Below, one piece after another: positions 33,080 through 41,349 of a stretch of 64,000 nucleotides of DNA (its first letter is position 1; each line of letters opens with the position of its first letter). The DNA comes from Curtobacterium sp. UNCCL20. GTDB taxonomy: Bacteria; Actinomycetota; Actinomycetes; Actinomycetales; Microbacteriaceae. The position numbers and the translations under genes were made by a program. The stretch is taken from the NCBI RefSeq assembly GCF_900101675.1, contig NZ_FNKG01000002.1, forward strand, positions 143,005-207,004, written 5' to 3'. The notes beneath the pieces were generated by a model. That model saw only the letters and a list, made by a program, of their open reading frames with translations. It did no database searches and had not been told where the DNA came from.

Positions 33080-34698
33080 TCGGCGGGCAGGTCCACGGTG
33101 AACGCGGTCCGGCCCGGCTCCGAGGCCACCCGGACCACCCCGCCGTGCGCGGACACGACGGCGCGGACGATCGCGAGCCCGAGGCCGCTCGTGCCCTGCT
33201 CCCGGGATCGCGACGCCTCACCCCGGGTGAACCGGTCGAACAGTGTCGGCAGCGCCTCGGCGGGGATCACCGGGCCGTCGTTCGCGACGACGAACCGGAC
33301 GAACCCGCGGGCCCCGCTGACCTCGCCGACCCGCTGCAGCGACACCACGACGGCCGTCCCCGCCGGGGTGTGCGTCCGGGCGTTCGCGAGCAGGTTCGTC
33401 ACCACCCGCCGCAGCTGTGCTTCGTCACCGGGGACGCTGACCGGGTGGTCGTCGACGATCTGCAGCGTCCACCGGTGGCCGGGCGCGGTGGCCCGTGCGT
33501 CCATCGTCGCCTCCACGACGAGCGAGGTCAGGTCGACGGCGGGACCGGACGGAGCAGGCGCACCGGACGGAGCAGGCGCACCGGACGGAGCAGGCGCACC
33601 GGCAGGACCGGGACGACCGGCAGGACCGTCGGGACCGGCAGGACGGGGCAGACCGGCAGCCGGAGGATCCGCCGCCGCCGCGTCCAACCGGGCGAGCAGC
33701 AGCAGCTCCTCCACCAGGTCGCCCATCCGGACGGCCTCCCGACCGATGCGCTCGACGTTCCGGTGGATCGCGTCCACGTCCGAGGTCGTCGCGGTCAGCT
33801 CGGCGTACGCGCGCACGGTCGCGATCGGCGTCCGTAGCTCGTGCGAGGCGTCGGCGATGAACGTCCGCATCCCGGCTTCGGCGTCGCGCCGCACGGTCAG
33901 CGCTCGGGCGACGTGCCCGAGTAGCCCGTTCAGCGCGGTGCCGACCTGTCCGACCTCGCGGTTCGCGCGGAGGTCGGCGGGGGAGACCCGCACCGGGATG
34001 TCCGTGTCGCCCCGTTCGAGGTCGAGGTCGGCGACCTCCGATGCAACGGCGGCGACGTGCTCGAGGGGACGGAGCGACCGCCGGACGAGCAGGGCCAGCG
34101 CCCACGCCGCGAGGAGGAGCCCGACGACGGTGACGATCCCGATGACGAGCAGGAGCCGGCCGATCGCGTCGTCGATGCCGCGCACCGGCAGCGCCGTCAC
34201 GAAGACGTCCCCGTCGTCGCCGACGGCCTGCGCCCGGTACGCGCCGAGCGACCCGAGGCCGACGGGTTCGGGATCGCCGTCGCTCGTGACCGCTGCGAGG
34301 GTCTTCTCCTGCGCCGTGGTGAGGCCGTGCTGCCGCCCCTCGCTGTCGGCGTAGCCGCCGAGGACCAGGGTGCCGTCGCGGAAGATCGCGACGACGGTGC
34401 CGGCGGACTGGCCGGGCGCTCCGATGAACGCGTTGTCCGGGTCCGACCCGGACCCCGTACCGCCGCTGGGCGGGGGAGAGCGGTCGCCGCCGGGGCCACC
34501 GAGGGTCCGCTCGGCGGCCGTCGCGAGTTCCGCGTCGAGCCGGCCGACCAGGTACCCGTGGAACACGACGACCGTCACCGCGCCGACGACGACGTACGTC
34601 GCGACGAGCAGCAGGGCGACGGCTGCCACGATCCGCCAGCGCAGCGAGGGAACGCGGGAGGGCCTGGAGGCGCGGGTCGCCTTCCCCGATCGGGTCAC
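33049..34698 (-). CDS. Sensor histidine kinase
   Basis: 549 residues. TM1 at about 22-44, an extracytoplasmic sensor with a Gly/Ser/Pro-rich patch near 70, TM2 at about 165-190, HAMP, HisKA with phospho-acceptor His286 in D-A-S-H-E-L-R-T-P, and HATPase_c with N-L-L-A-N-A, G-L-G-L-A-I-V. Between HisKA and HATPase_c lies a low-complexity Pro/Ala/Gly insert with three identical A-P-A-P-S-G units. The GTG start overlaps the response-regulator stop (GTGA). It pairs with the regulator at 34695-35417. The GT39 gene upstream suggests a cell-envelope signal. Confidence 0.92.
   Translation of the reverse strand: MTRSGKATRASRPSRVPSLRWRIVAAVALLLVATYVVVGAVTVVVFHGYLVGRLDAELATAAERTLGGPGGDRSPPPSGGTGSGSDPDNAFIGAPGQSAGTVVAIFRDGTLVLGGYADSEGRQHGLTTAQEKTLAAVTSDGDPEPVGLGSLGAYRAQAVGDDGDVFVTALPVRGIDDAIGRLLLVIGIVTVVGLLLAAWALALLVRRSLRPLEHVAAVASEVADLDLERGDTDIPVRVSPADLRANREVGQVGTALNGLLGHVARALTVRRDAEAGMRTFIADASHELRTPIATVRAYAELTATTSDVDAIHRNVERIGREAVRMGDLVEELLLLARLDAAAADPPAAGLPRPAGPDGPAGRPGPAGAPAPSGAPAPSGAPAPSGPAVDLTSLVVEATMDARATAPGHRWTLQIVDDHPVSVPGDEAQLRRVVTNLLANARTHTPAGTAVVVSLQRVGEVSGARGFVRFVVANDGPVIPAEALPTLFDRFTRGEASRSREQGTSGLGLAIVRAVVSAHGGVVRVASEPGRTAFTVDLPADAADGAADSV
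33547..33600 (-). repeat. Three exact 18-bp tandem units in the histidine kinase gene
   Basis: GGACGGAGCAGGCGCACC repeated three times without change, encoding A-P-A-P-S-G units in the HisKA-HATPase linker. Degenerate copies continue to about 33660. Copy number is likely variable between strains. Confidence 0.92.
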
Positions 34699-35417
34699 GT
34701 CGTCGGCCGGAGGACGTAGCCCGCGCCCCGCACGGTCTGCAGCATCGGCTCGCGTCCGGCGTCGAGCTTCTTCCGCAGGTAGGACACGTACATGTCCACC
34801 AGGTTCGACGACGTGCCGAAGTCCATGCCCCACACGTTCGCGAGCAGCTGGTCGCGGGACAGCACGCGGTTCGCGTTCCGGGCGAGGTGCCGCAGCAGCT
34901 CGTACTCGGTGGGGGTCAGGTCGACCGGGACGCCGGCGCGACTGACCGTGCGGGCGTCCTCGTCGAGCTGCAGGTCGCCGACCTCGATCGACGACGGACC
35001 TCCACTCGCGGCCACCCGGGCGGAGGTCCGGGCCAGGATGCGCGCACGGACGAGCAGCTCGTCGATGCCGAAGGGCTTCGTCAGGTAGTCGTCGCCGCCG
35101 CCGGTGAGTCCGGCGAGCCGGTCCTCCGGGGCGTCCCGCGCGGTGAGGAACAGCACCCGGACGTCGTCGCGGGCGTCCCGCAGCCGCTCGAGGACCTCGA
35201 ACCCGTCGATGTCGGGCAGCATCACGTCGAGCACGATGACGTCGGGCTGGAACTCCCGCACCGCGAAGAGCACGTCCCGCCCGCGGTGCACGGCGCGCAC
35301 GGACCACCCGTCGCCCGTGAACGCCAGGGCGACGGCGTCCGCGAGGGCGTGCTCATCGTCCACGACGAGGGCGCGGACGGGGGTGCCGTCGGTGCGCTGC
35401 AGCGGAGTCGCGGGCAT
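34695..35417 (-). CDS. OmpR/PhoB-type response regulator
   Basis: 240 residues. Receiver domain with phospho-acceptor Asp64 in V-I-V-L-D-V-M-L-P, acidic pair D-D at 20-21, Thr in F-L-T-A-R, and Lys in L-T-K-P-F. The C-terminal winged helix has L-T-P-T-E-Y-E-L-L-R-H-L-A and V-D-M-Y-V-S-Y-L-R-K-K-L as in PhoB. Starts 35 bases after the GT39 stop and is coupled to the histidine kinase by a 4-base overlap. Likely regulates envelope or glycosylation genes, including its own operon. Confidence 0.93.
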   Translation of the reverse strand: MPATPLQRTDGTPVRALVVDDEHALADAVALAFTGDGWSVRAVHRGRDVLFAVREFQPDVIVLDVMLPDIDGFEVLERLRDARDDVRVLFLTARDAPEDRLAGLTGGGDDYLTKPFGIDELLVRARILARTSARVAASGGPSSIEVGDLQLDEDARTVSRAGVPVDLTPTEYELLRHLARNANRVLSRDQLLANVWGMDFGTSSNLVDMYVSYLRKKLDAGREPMLQTVRGAGYVLRPTT

Positions 35418-35452
35418 GCCCCGGAGCCTATCCACCGCGCCCTCGTCGCCGA

Positions 35453-37615
35453 TCACTTCGCGCTGCTCAGGTCGTACACGGTCTGTCCGCCGACGGTGGT
35501 GGCGTCGAAGTTCGCCGCGACCCACTCCTGGATCGCCGAGGCCGTCGACGAGCCGCCACCCATGCCGCCGCCCGAACCGGAGCTGATGTAGTACCCGACG
35601 TCGCCGGCGGCGACCCAGGCCTTGAACTCGGCGAGGGTCGGCGCCGGGTCGCTCGACCAGCCGCCGATGGCCATGACGGCGGTGTCGGAGTCGAGTTCGA
35701 GCTGCGCGGCCGACTGCGACCCGTTCACCGCGGCTGCCCACTTCGCGTCCGACGCCGTGAGGAGCTTCGTGAGCGCCGCCGAGGTCGACGCGCCGCCGCC
35801 TCCGGTCGCGCTGCCGTCGGCCTGGAGGCCCGTCCCCGACTCCGCACCGCTCGTCGCGTCGTCGGATCCCGCCTGGGAGCTGCCGTCGGGCATGGCGGGT
35901 GCTTCGCCGGTCGTGCCCCCGGGCGGAGTCCCGCCGGGACCCTGCTGGGAACCGTCCGTGCCCTCGGAGCCGCCGGTCTCGGAACCGGAGGTCGACCCAC
36001 CCGGTCCCCCCGCGCCTCCAGGCATGCCGCCACCCGCACCGCCGCCCATCCCACCGGAGCCGCTGCCCGACGGACCGACGCTCGGGATCGATCCGGAGTG
36101 CCCGACGGTCGTCGTGGCGAAGGCGTAGGCGGAGGTGCCGGCGAGTCCGAACAGCGTGCCGGCCAGGACGCCGATCGTGACGAGCCTGCGGAGGCCGGGC
36201 ACACTGCCGACCACGATCGCGACCGTCGCGAGCAGACCGCCCGCCAGGATCACCCAGCGGAGCCAGGGCAGCCAGGTCGGGTTCTCGCCCAGCAGACACC
36301 AGCTCCAGTACGCCGTGGCGCCGACCATCGCCGCGAGGCCGAGCCGGCCGACGATCCGCTCCCGGGCGTGCCAGAGGAGTGCACCGCCGGTACCGACGAG
36401 TCCGGCGATCGCCGGGGCCAGGGCCACCGTGTAGTACGGGTGGATCGTGCCGGACATGTACGAGAAGACGAGTCCGGTGACCAGGAGCCAGCCGCCCCAC
36501 AGCACCAGTCCTGCGCGGGCCGGGTCGGCCAGGTGCCGGCGGCCGACGACGACCAGGCCGAGCACCAGCGCGACGAGGGCCGCGGGGAGGAGCCACGAGA
36601 TCTCGAGCCCCATCTCCGACGAGAACAGCCGGTCGAGCCCGGTCGAGCCGCCGAAGGACGACCCCGCGGTGCCGCCGGTCGCGCCGCCGCCTCCGCCGCC
36701 GTTGCCCGAGCCGCCGAAGATCCGGCCGAGGCCGTTGTACCCGAAGACCAGGTCGAGCACCGTGTTGTTCGTCGAACCGCCGATGTAGGGGCGGGACTCC
36801 GCGGGCCAGAGCGCCACGGCGACCACCCACCAGCCGGCAGCGGCCACGAGCGACGCCGCCGCGACGAGGAGCCCGACGACACGGCGGCCCCAACCCGTGC
36901 GCGCCGCGAGCAGGTAGACGAGACCGAAGGCCGGCAGGACCAGCAGCCCCTGCAGCATCTTCGTGAGGAACGCGAACCCGAGGGCGACGCCCGCGAGGGC
37001 GATCCACCGCCAGCTGCCCTTCGGGAGCGCTCGCACCGTGCAGTACGCACCCGCCGTCATCAGGAACACGAGCAGCGCGTCCGGGTTGTCGAACCGGAAC
37101 ATCAGCGCAGCCGCCGGGGTGGCCGCGACGACGAAGCCGGCGAGCAGCGCACCGACGTTCGCCGTCGTCGCACCGAGCCGGGCCAGGGTGCGTCGGACCG
37201 TTCCCCAGACCAGCGCGACCGACCCGACCGCCATGAGCGCCTGGGGGAGGAGCAGGCTGACGCTCGAGAAGCCGAACAGCCGGGCGGACAGCACCATCAC
37301 CCACAGCGACGCGGGCGGCTTGTCCACCGTGATGAAGTTCGACGAGTCCAGGGAGCCGAAGAAGAACGCCTCCCACGACTTCGTACCGGCCTGTACTGCC
37401 GCGGCGTAGAAGCTGTTCGCGTACCCGGAGACGCCGAGGTCCCACAGGTAGACGACGGCGGTGAGGACGAGGAGCGCCCAGAACGCGGGCCGGAGCCAGC
37501 GGGCGTCCTCGCGCTCGCCGAGGAGGAGCCGCGCGAGCGGCCTGCGACGCGCCGTCGCCTGCGCCGAGTGCGCGCGGCCCGGGTGGTCGGACACGGGGAT
37601 CGGGTAGGTGGTCAT
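35453..37615 (-). CDS. GT39-like membrane glycosyltransferase
   Basis: 720 residues. Eleven or more TM helices in the first 480 residues, with D-K-P-P-A-S-L-W in the first large loop, the family's lipid-sugar/acceptor loop, and Y-T-V-A-L-A-P-A-I near TM8. A Gly-rich loop (near 310-330) and a long Gly/Ser/Thr-rich stretch (about 500-595) precede a C-terminal soluble domain (about 600-720). Such proteins move mannose or other sugars from polyprenyl phosphate to a surface acceptor. First gene of GT39-regulator-kinase. Substrate unknown; the C-terminal domain resembles no motif I recognise. Confidence 0.85.
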   Translation of the reverse strand: MTTYPIPVSDHPGRAHSAQATARRRPLARLLLGEREDARWLRPAFWALLVLTAVVYLWDLGVSGYANSFYAAAVQAGTKSWEAFFFGSLDSSNFITVDKPPASLWVMVLSARLFGFSSVSLLLPQALMAVGSVALVWGTVRRTLARLGATTANVGALLAGFVVAATPAAALMFRFDNPDALLVFLMTAGAYCTVRALPKGSWRWIALAGVALGFAFLTKMLQGLLVLPAFGLVYLLAARTGWGRRVVGLLVAAASLVAAAGWWVVAVALWPAESRPYIGGSTNNTVLDLVFGYNGLGRIFGGSGNGGGGGGATGGTAGSSFGGSTGLDRLFSSEMGLEISWLLPAALVALVLGLVVVGRRHLADPARAGLVLWGGWLLVTGLVFSYMSGTIHPYYTVALAPAIAGLVGTGGALLWHARERIVGRLGLAAMVGATAYWSWCLLGENPTWLPWLRWVILAGGLLATVAIVVGSVPGLRRLVTIGVLAGTLFGLAGTSAYAFATTTVGHSGSIPSVGPSGSGSGGMGGGAGGGMPGGAGGPGGSTSGSETGGSEGTDGSQQGPGGTPPGGTTGEAPAMPDGSSQAGSDDATSGAESGTGLQADGSATGGGGASTSAALTKLLTASDAKWAAAVNGSQSAAQLELDSDTAVMAIGGWSSDPAPTLAEFKAWVAAGDVGYYISSGSGGGMGGGSSTASAIQEWVAANFDATTVGGQTVYDLSSAK

Positions 37616-37719
37616 GGCAGCGAGGATTCCGGGCGTTCCCCGAACGACCCGATGGTGCGGCTTGGCGGTTCCTAAGACCCGGGTGCGGCGCCGGACCGCC
37701 GGACGCGGGTGCGGTGCCG

Positions 37720-38532
37720 CTACGCGTACCGGCGGGCGGCCCGGACGGCGGCGCCCCGGTACGAGCCGCCGAACAGGAACACGTGCAGCAGCAGCGGCGC
37801 GAGCTGGTGCAGCTCGACGCGCTCCTGCCACCCGTCCGCCAGCCGCGACTCCGCGTCGTACGCGGCCAGGACGGTCTCGAGGCGGGGGAGCCCGAACAGG
37901 GCGAGGAGCGCCAGGTCCGTCTCCGCGTGCCCGCCGTGCGGGTTCGCGTCGATGAGCACCGCGCCGGTCGGCTCGGAGTGGTCGCCCGGCCACAGCACGT
38001 TGCCCGCCCAGAGGTCGCCGTGCAGCCGAGCGGGCCGGTCCCCGACGAGCGCCGGCTGCGGCGACCCGAGCGTGCCGTCCTGCACCCGGTCGGCGACCCG
38101 GTCGAACAGCGCTGCCTCGGCGGCGTCGAACCCGCCGCGGTCCACGATGCGCCGGACGAAGTCACGGATGCGGTACTCGGCGAAGAACTCGCCCCAGCTG
38201 CCCGGGGCATCCGCCGCGGCGACGAACGGTGTGCCCGACCGGCCCATCCGGAGCGGCCCGTCCGACGGGAAGCCCGGCGCTGGCGTCCCCCAGCCCTCGG
38301 CCCCGGCGGCGTGCGTGTGCGCCAGCGATCGACCGAAGCGCTCCGCCTGCGCTGCCGTCGGGGAGCCGTCGTCGATCAGTTCGAGGTCGAGCACCGTCGG
38401 CCTCGGTCGGCCGAGGACCCGGGCGATGCGGGTGCCGCCGGACGCCTCGGCATCGGCGAGCCAGGCCAGCCCGGCGGCTTCCGCGGCGGCCTCGTGCGGG
38501 TCGGAGAACGTCTTCACGTGGGTGTCGGCCAT
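37720..38532 (-). CDS. Fructosamine kinase-like phosphotransferase
   Basis: 270 residues, protein-kinase-like fold. Catalytic loop L-H-G-D-L-W-A-G-N-V-L-W (Asp and Asn) and metal loop L-I-D-A-N-P-H-G-G-H-A-E-T-D-L-A are those of the FN3K/YniA family. Expected to phosphorylate ketosamines (deglycation) in the cytoplasm; some members act on other sugar amines. Starts after a short spacer from the LysR gene region and is on its own. No unusual feature. Confidence 0.87.
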   Translation of the reverse strand: MADTHVKTFSDPHEAAAEAAGLAWLADAEASGGTRIARVLGRPRPTVLDLELIDDGSPTAAQAERFGRSLAHTHAAGAEGWGTPAPGFPSDGPLRMGRSGTPFVAAADAPGSWGEFFAEYRIRDFVRRIVDRGGFDAAEAALFDRVADRVQDGTLGSPQPALVGDRPARLHGDLWAGNVLWPGDHSEPTGAVLIDANPHGGHAETDLALLALFGLPRLETVLAAYDAESRLADGWQERVELHQLAPLLLHVFLFGGSYRGAAVRAARRYA

Positions 38533-38598
38533 CGCCCCATCCTGCCGCGCCGTCGTGGGCGTCCCCTCAGCGCGCGGCCACGAAGCGCGTGCCCGCGA

Positions 38599-39447
38599 TC
38601 AGACCGCGTCGACCAGTGCCTGCGCCAGCGGGTGCCACGCCCGCGAGGACGGCCCGCTCAGCACCAGCGTCCGCTCCAGCCGACGGGCCATCGGGATCAT
38701 GACGAGGTCCGGCGGCAGCATCCCCCTGCCGAGCGTCGGCACGATGGAGACCCCTTCGCCCCGCTGGATCATGCCGAACATCGTGCTCATCTCCCGCACC
38801 CGGTGGGCGTACCGGAACGGCTGCCCCTCGAGCTCGTGGAGCCGTTCGATCTGGTACTCGCAGCCGCCGCCACCCGCGACGAGGCCGTCCTCGTGCAGGT
38901 CGTCGAGCGTCAGTGCCGGCAGCTCGGCCAACGGGTGGTCGCGGCGCACCACGGCGGCCATCTCGTCCTGCGCGACGACCACACCGCCCGCGGGCACGGG
39001 TGTCGGGTCGACGAGCACGGCGGCGTCCACGGTGCCGGCCTCGAGCCACTCGGGCATCTCGTCGTCGTCACCCTCGTAGACCTGCACGTCGACGTCGGGC
39101 AGCGTCACCGCCCAGAGCTCGCGGAGCCGCGGCAGGAGGCCCTGGCAGACGGTGGGGACGGCGGCGAGTCGCACGGTGCCGCGCGCCGTCGCGGGCCGGA
39201 CCACTGCCTCCAGGGCGTCGACCGAGGCGAGCACGCTGCGGGCGTGGGCCAGCAGTCGGTCGCCGAGCGAGGTCGGGAGTGCGGCCGCACCGCGGCGGAC
39301 GACCGGCCCGCCGACCTCTCGTTCGAGCCCGGCGACGGCGTGCGAGACCGCGGACTGGCCGACGCCGAGCGCGGTGGCCGCGTCGGTGAACGACCCGGCG
39401 TCCACGGTGGCGACGAAGGCGCGGAGCTGGGGCAGCGAGACCGCCAT
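38599..39447 (-). CDS. LysR-type regulator
   Basis: 282 residues. HTH at about 5-60 (L-R-A-F-V-A-T-V-D-A-G-S-F-T-D-A-A-T-A-L-G-V-G-Q-S-A-V-S in family form) and a periplasmic-binding-like effector domain with C-terminal R-A-W-H-P-L. Divergent from the EamA gene, with a 70-base spacer that carries two CCGCATGCG boxes, so it most likely controls the EamA-UbiA pair. ATG at 39447 with AGGAGG upstream. Effector unknown. Confidence 0.88.
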   Translation of the reverse strand: MAVSLPQLRAFVATVDAGSFTDAATALGVGQSAVSHAVAGLEREVGGPVVRRGAAALPTSLGDRLLAHARSVLASVDALEAVVRPATARGTVRLAAVPTVCQGLLPRLRELWAVTLPDVDVQVYEGDDDEMPEWLEAGTVDAAVLVDPTPVPAGGVVVAQDEMAAVVRRDHPLAELPALTLDDLHEDGLVAGGGGCEYQIERLHELEGQPFRYAHRVREMSTMFGMIQRGEGVSIVPTLGRGMLPPDLVMIPMARRLERTLVLSGPSSRAWHPLAQALVDAV

Positions 39448-39471
39448 GCGTCCTCCTCATGAAGACATGAA

Positions 39472-39493
39472 CCGCATGCGTTTGCCGCATGCG
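39472..39493. promoter_or_regulatory. Repeated palindromic boxes in the lysR-eamA spacer
   Basis: CCGCATGCG at 39472-39480 and again at 39485-39493, 13 bases apart; the inner CGCATGCG is itself a palindrome. A shorter CATGAAGACATGAA pattern lies just upstream. Likely binding sites of the LysR protein. Confidence 0.55.
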
Positions 39494-39517
39494 CTGTGGG
39501 TGTCGACACTAGGCCAC

Positions 39518-40438
39518 ATGAACGCCGTCCTCTACCTCCTCGTCGCCCTCACCTGGGGCTCGAGCTTCCTGTTCGCGAAGATCGGGCTCGACGGGCTCGG
39601 ACCGCAGCAGGTCGCCACCGTCCGGACCGTGCTCGGAGCCGTGACGCTCGTGGTGATCCTCCTGGCGACCCGGCTTCGCTGGCCGCGGGAGCCGCGTGTG
39701 TGGGGGCACCTGCTCGTGGTGTCGGTGTTCCTCAACGCGGTGCCGTCGTCGCTGATGGCCTGGGCGGAGCAGACGGTCCCGTCCGGGCTCGCGAGCATCT
39801 ACAACGCGACGACGCCGATCATGACGCTGGCGGCGCTCGCCGTGCTCGTCCCGACCGAGAAGCTCCGGGGCCGACAGGTGGTCGGGATCGTGGTCGGCAT
39901 CGTCGGCGTGCTCGTCCTGGTCGGGCCGTGGGACGTCCTGGGCGACCCGGCGGTGCTGGCGAGCGTCCCCGGGCAGGTCGCGTTGCTCGGGATGACCGCG
40001 TGCTACGGCATCGGGCTCGCCTACCTCCGGCGGGTGGCCGTCACCAGTTCGTACGACCCGGTCACGCTCGCCACGGTGCAGCTGACGCTCGCGGCCGGGC
40101 TGCTCCTGGCGGTCGCGCCAGTCATCGCCACCGGTCCGGTGCAGTTGGACTGGAGGATCGTGGCTGCGATGGCCGCACTGGGGTGCGTCGGCACGGGGCT
40201 GGCCTACGCGTGGAACACCCGGCTGGTGCAGGCGTGGGGCGCGGGTCGCGCGTCGACGGTCACCTACCTGACGCCGGTGGTCGGGGTGGTGCTCGGGGTG
40301 CTCGTCCTCGGCGAGCGGGTGCGCTGGAACGAACCGGTGGGTGGACTCGTGGTGCTGCTCGGCATCGCGCTCGCGTCCGGGGTGCTCACCGGCAGCCGAC
40401 GACCCGGTCGGCGGGGCACCCGTACGCTGGCCGGATGA
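39518..40438 (+). CDS. EamA-family (DMT) transporter
   Basis: 306 residues, ten TM helices in two EamA repeats. Family marks include A-L-T-W-G-S-S-F-L-F-A-K in TM1 and the second-repeat end L-G-E-R-V-R-W-N-E-P-V-G-G. Probably exports a metabolite or amino-acid-like compound. Starts 70 bases from the LysR gene in divergent orientation; the stop overlaps the UbiA start (ATGA), so the two membrane proteins are co-translated. Substrate unknown. Confidence 0.87.
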   Translation: MNAVLYLLVALTWGSSFLFAKIGLDGLGPQQVATVRTVLGAVTLVVILLATRLRWPREPRVWGHLLVVSVFLNAVPSSLMAWAEQTVPSGLASIYNATTPIMTLAALAVLVPTEKLRGRQVVGIVVGIVGVLVLVGPWDVLGDPAVLASVPGQVALLGMTACYGIGLAYLRRVAVTSSYDPVTLATVQLTLAAGLLLAVAPVIATGPVQLDWRIVAAMAALGCVGTGLAYAWNTRLVQAWGAGRASTVTYLTPVVGVVLGVLVLGERVRWNEPVGGLVVLLGIALASGVLTGSRRPGRRGTRTLAG

Positions 40439-41304
40439 CCCCTCGTCCGGACCGTTCGGTACCGGTCCTGCTGCTGGCGTCGTCCCACCCCGGGCCGACG
40501 GTCACCGTGACGGTGCTCGCGGCCGTGATCGCCGCCGCGGTCGGACACCCGCTGTGGCTCGTCGTGCTCGTCGCCCTGACCGTGGTGGCCGGGCAGCTCT
40601 CCATCGGGCTGGCGAACGACTGGATCGACGCCGATCGGGATCGTGCGGTGGGTCGATCGGACAAGCCGGTGGCGCAGGGGCTCATCGCGGTGTCGACCGT
40701 CCGGGCGGCGGCGTTCGGGACCGCCGTGGCGGCGATCGTTCTCTCCGTGTTCCTCGGCCCGGTCGCGGCTGTGGCGCACACCGTGCTCGTCGCCGCAGGG
40801 TGGGCCTACGACGCCGGACTGAAGCGGACGGTGTGGTCCGTCGTGCCGTTCGTCGTCGCGTTCGGGCTGCTCCCGGTCGTGGCGGTGTCAGCCGGGTCGG
40901 ACGGGCAGTGGCCGGCGTGGTGGGCGCTGGCGACCGGAGCAGTGTTCGGCGTCGCCATCCACTGCACGAACGTCCTGCCGGACCTGGTCGACGACGCCGC
41001 CACCGGGGTCCGCGGCTTCCCGCACCGGCTCGGGCTCCGCGGTGCCGGTGCCACCGCGTTCGGGGCGCTCGTCGTCGCGGCGCTGCTCGTGCTCGGCGGG
41101 CAGCTGCTCGGGGACGATCCCGTCCGGGGCGGCGGGGTGGCGCTCGCCGTCGTCGGGACACTCGTGGTGGTCGTCCTCGCGGCGCTGGGGATCCGGCTCG
41201 TGCTCGCCGGACGAGCCTCGCGGACGCTGTTCCGGCTCGTCATCGCGTCGTCGCTCGTGCTCGTCGTCGAGCTGGGGCTCGCCGGCGCGCGCCTCGTGGC
41301 CTGA
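40435..41304 (+). CDS. UbiA-family prenyltransferase
   Basis: 289 residues, about eight TM helices. First Asp-rich motif N-D-W-I-D-A-D-R-D (N61-D69) and second D-L-V-D-D-A (near 183) bind the prenyl diphosphate-magnesium complex. The P-V-A-Q-G stretch follows the first motif as usual. It transfers a prenyl chain to an aromatic or related acceptor in the membrane. Coupled to the EamA gene and convergent with the FAD monooxygenase gene; a shared pathway is possible but the acceptor cannot be read. Confidence 0.87.
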   Translation: MTPRPDRSVPVLLLASSHPGPTVTVTVLAAVIAAAVGHPLWLVVLVALTVVAGQLSIGLANDWIDADRDRAVGRSDKPVAQGLIAVSTVRAAAFGTAVAAIVLSVFLGPVAAVAHTVLVAAGWAYDAGLKRTVWSVVPFVVAFGLLPVVAVSAGSDGQWPAWWALATGAVFGVAIHCTNVLPDLVDDAATGVRGFPHRLGLRGAGATAFGALVVAALLVLGGQLLGDDPVRGGGVALAVVGTLVVVVLAALGIRLVLAGRASRTLFRLVIASSLVLVVELGLAGARLVA

Positions 41305-41349
41305 GCGCGCACCACGAACCGCACTGGCGGAGCGCGGTGACGCGAGCCG

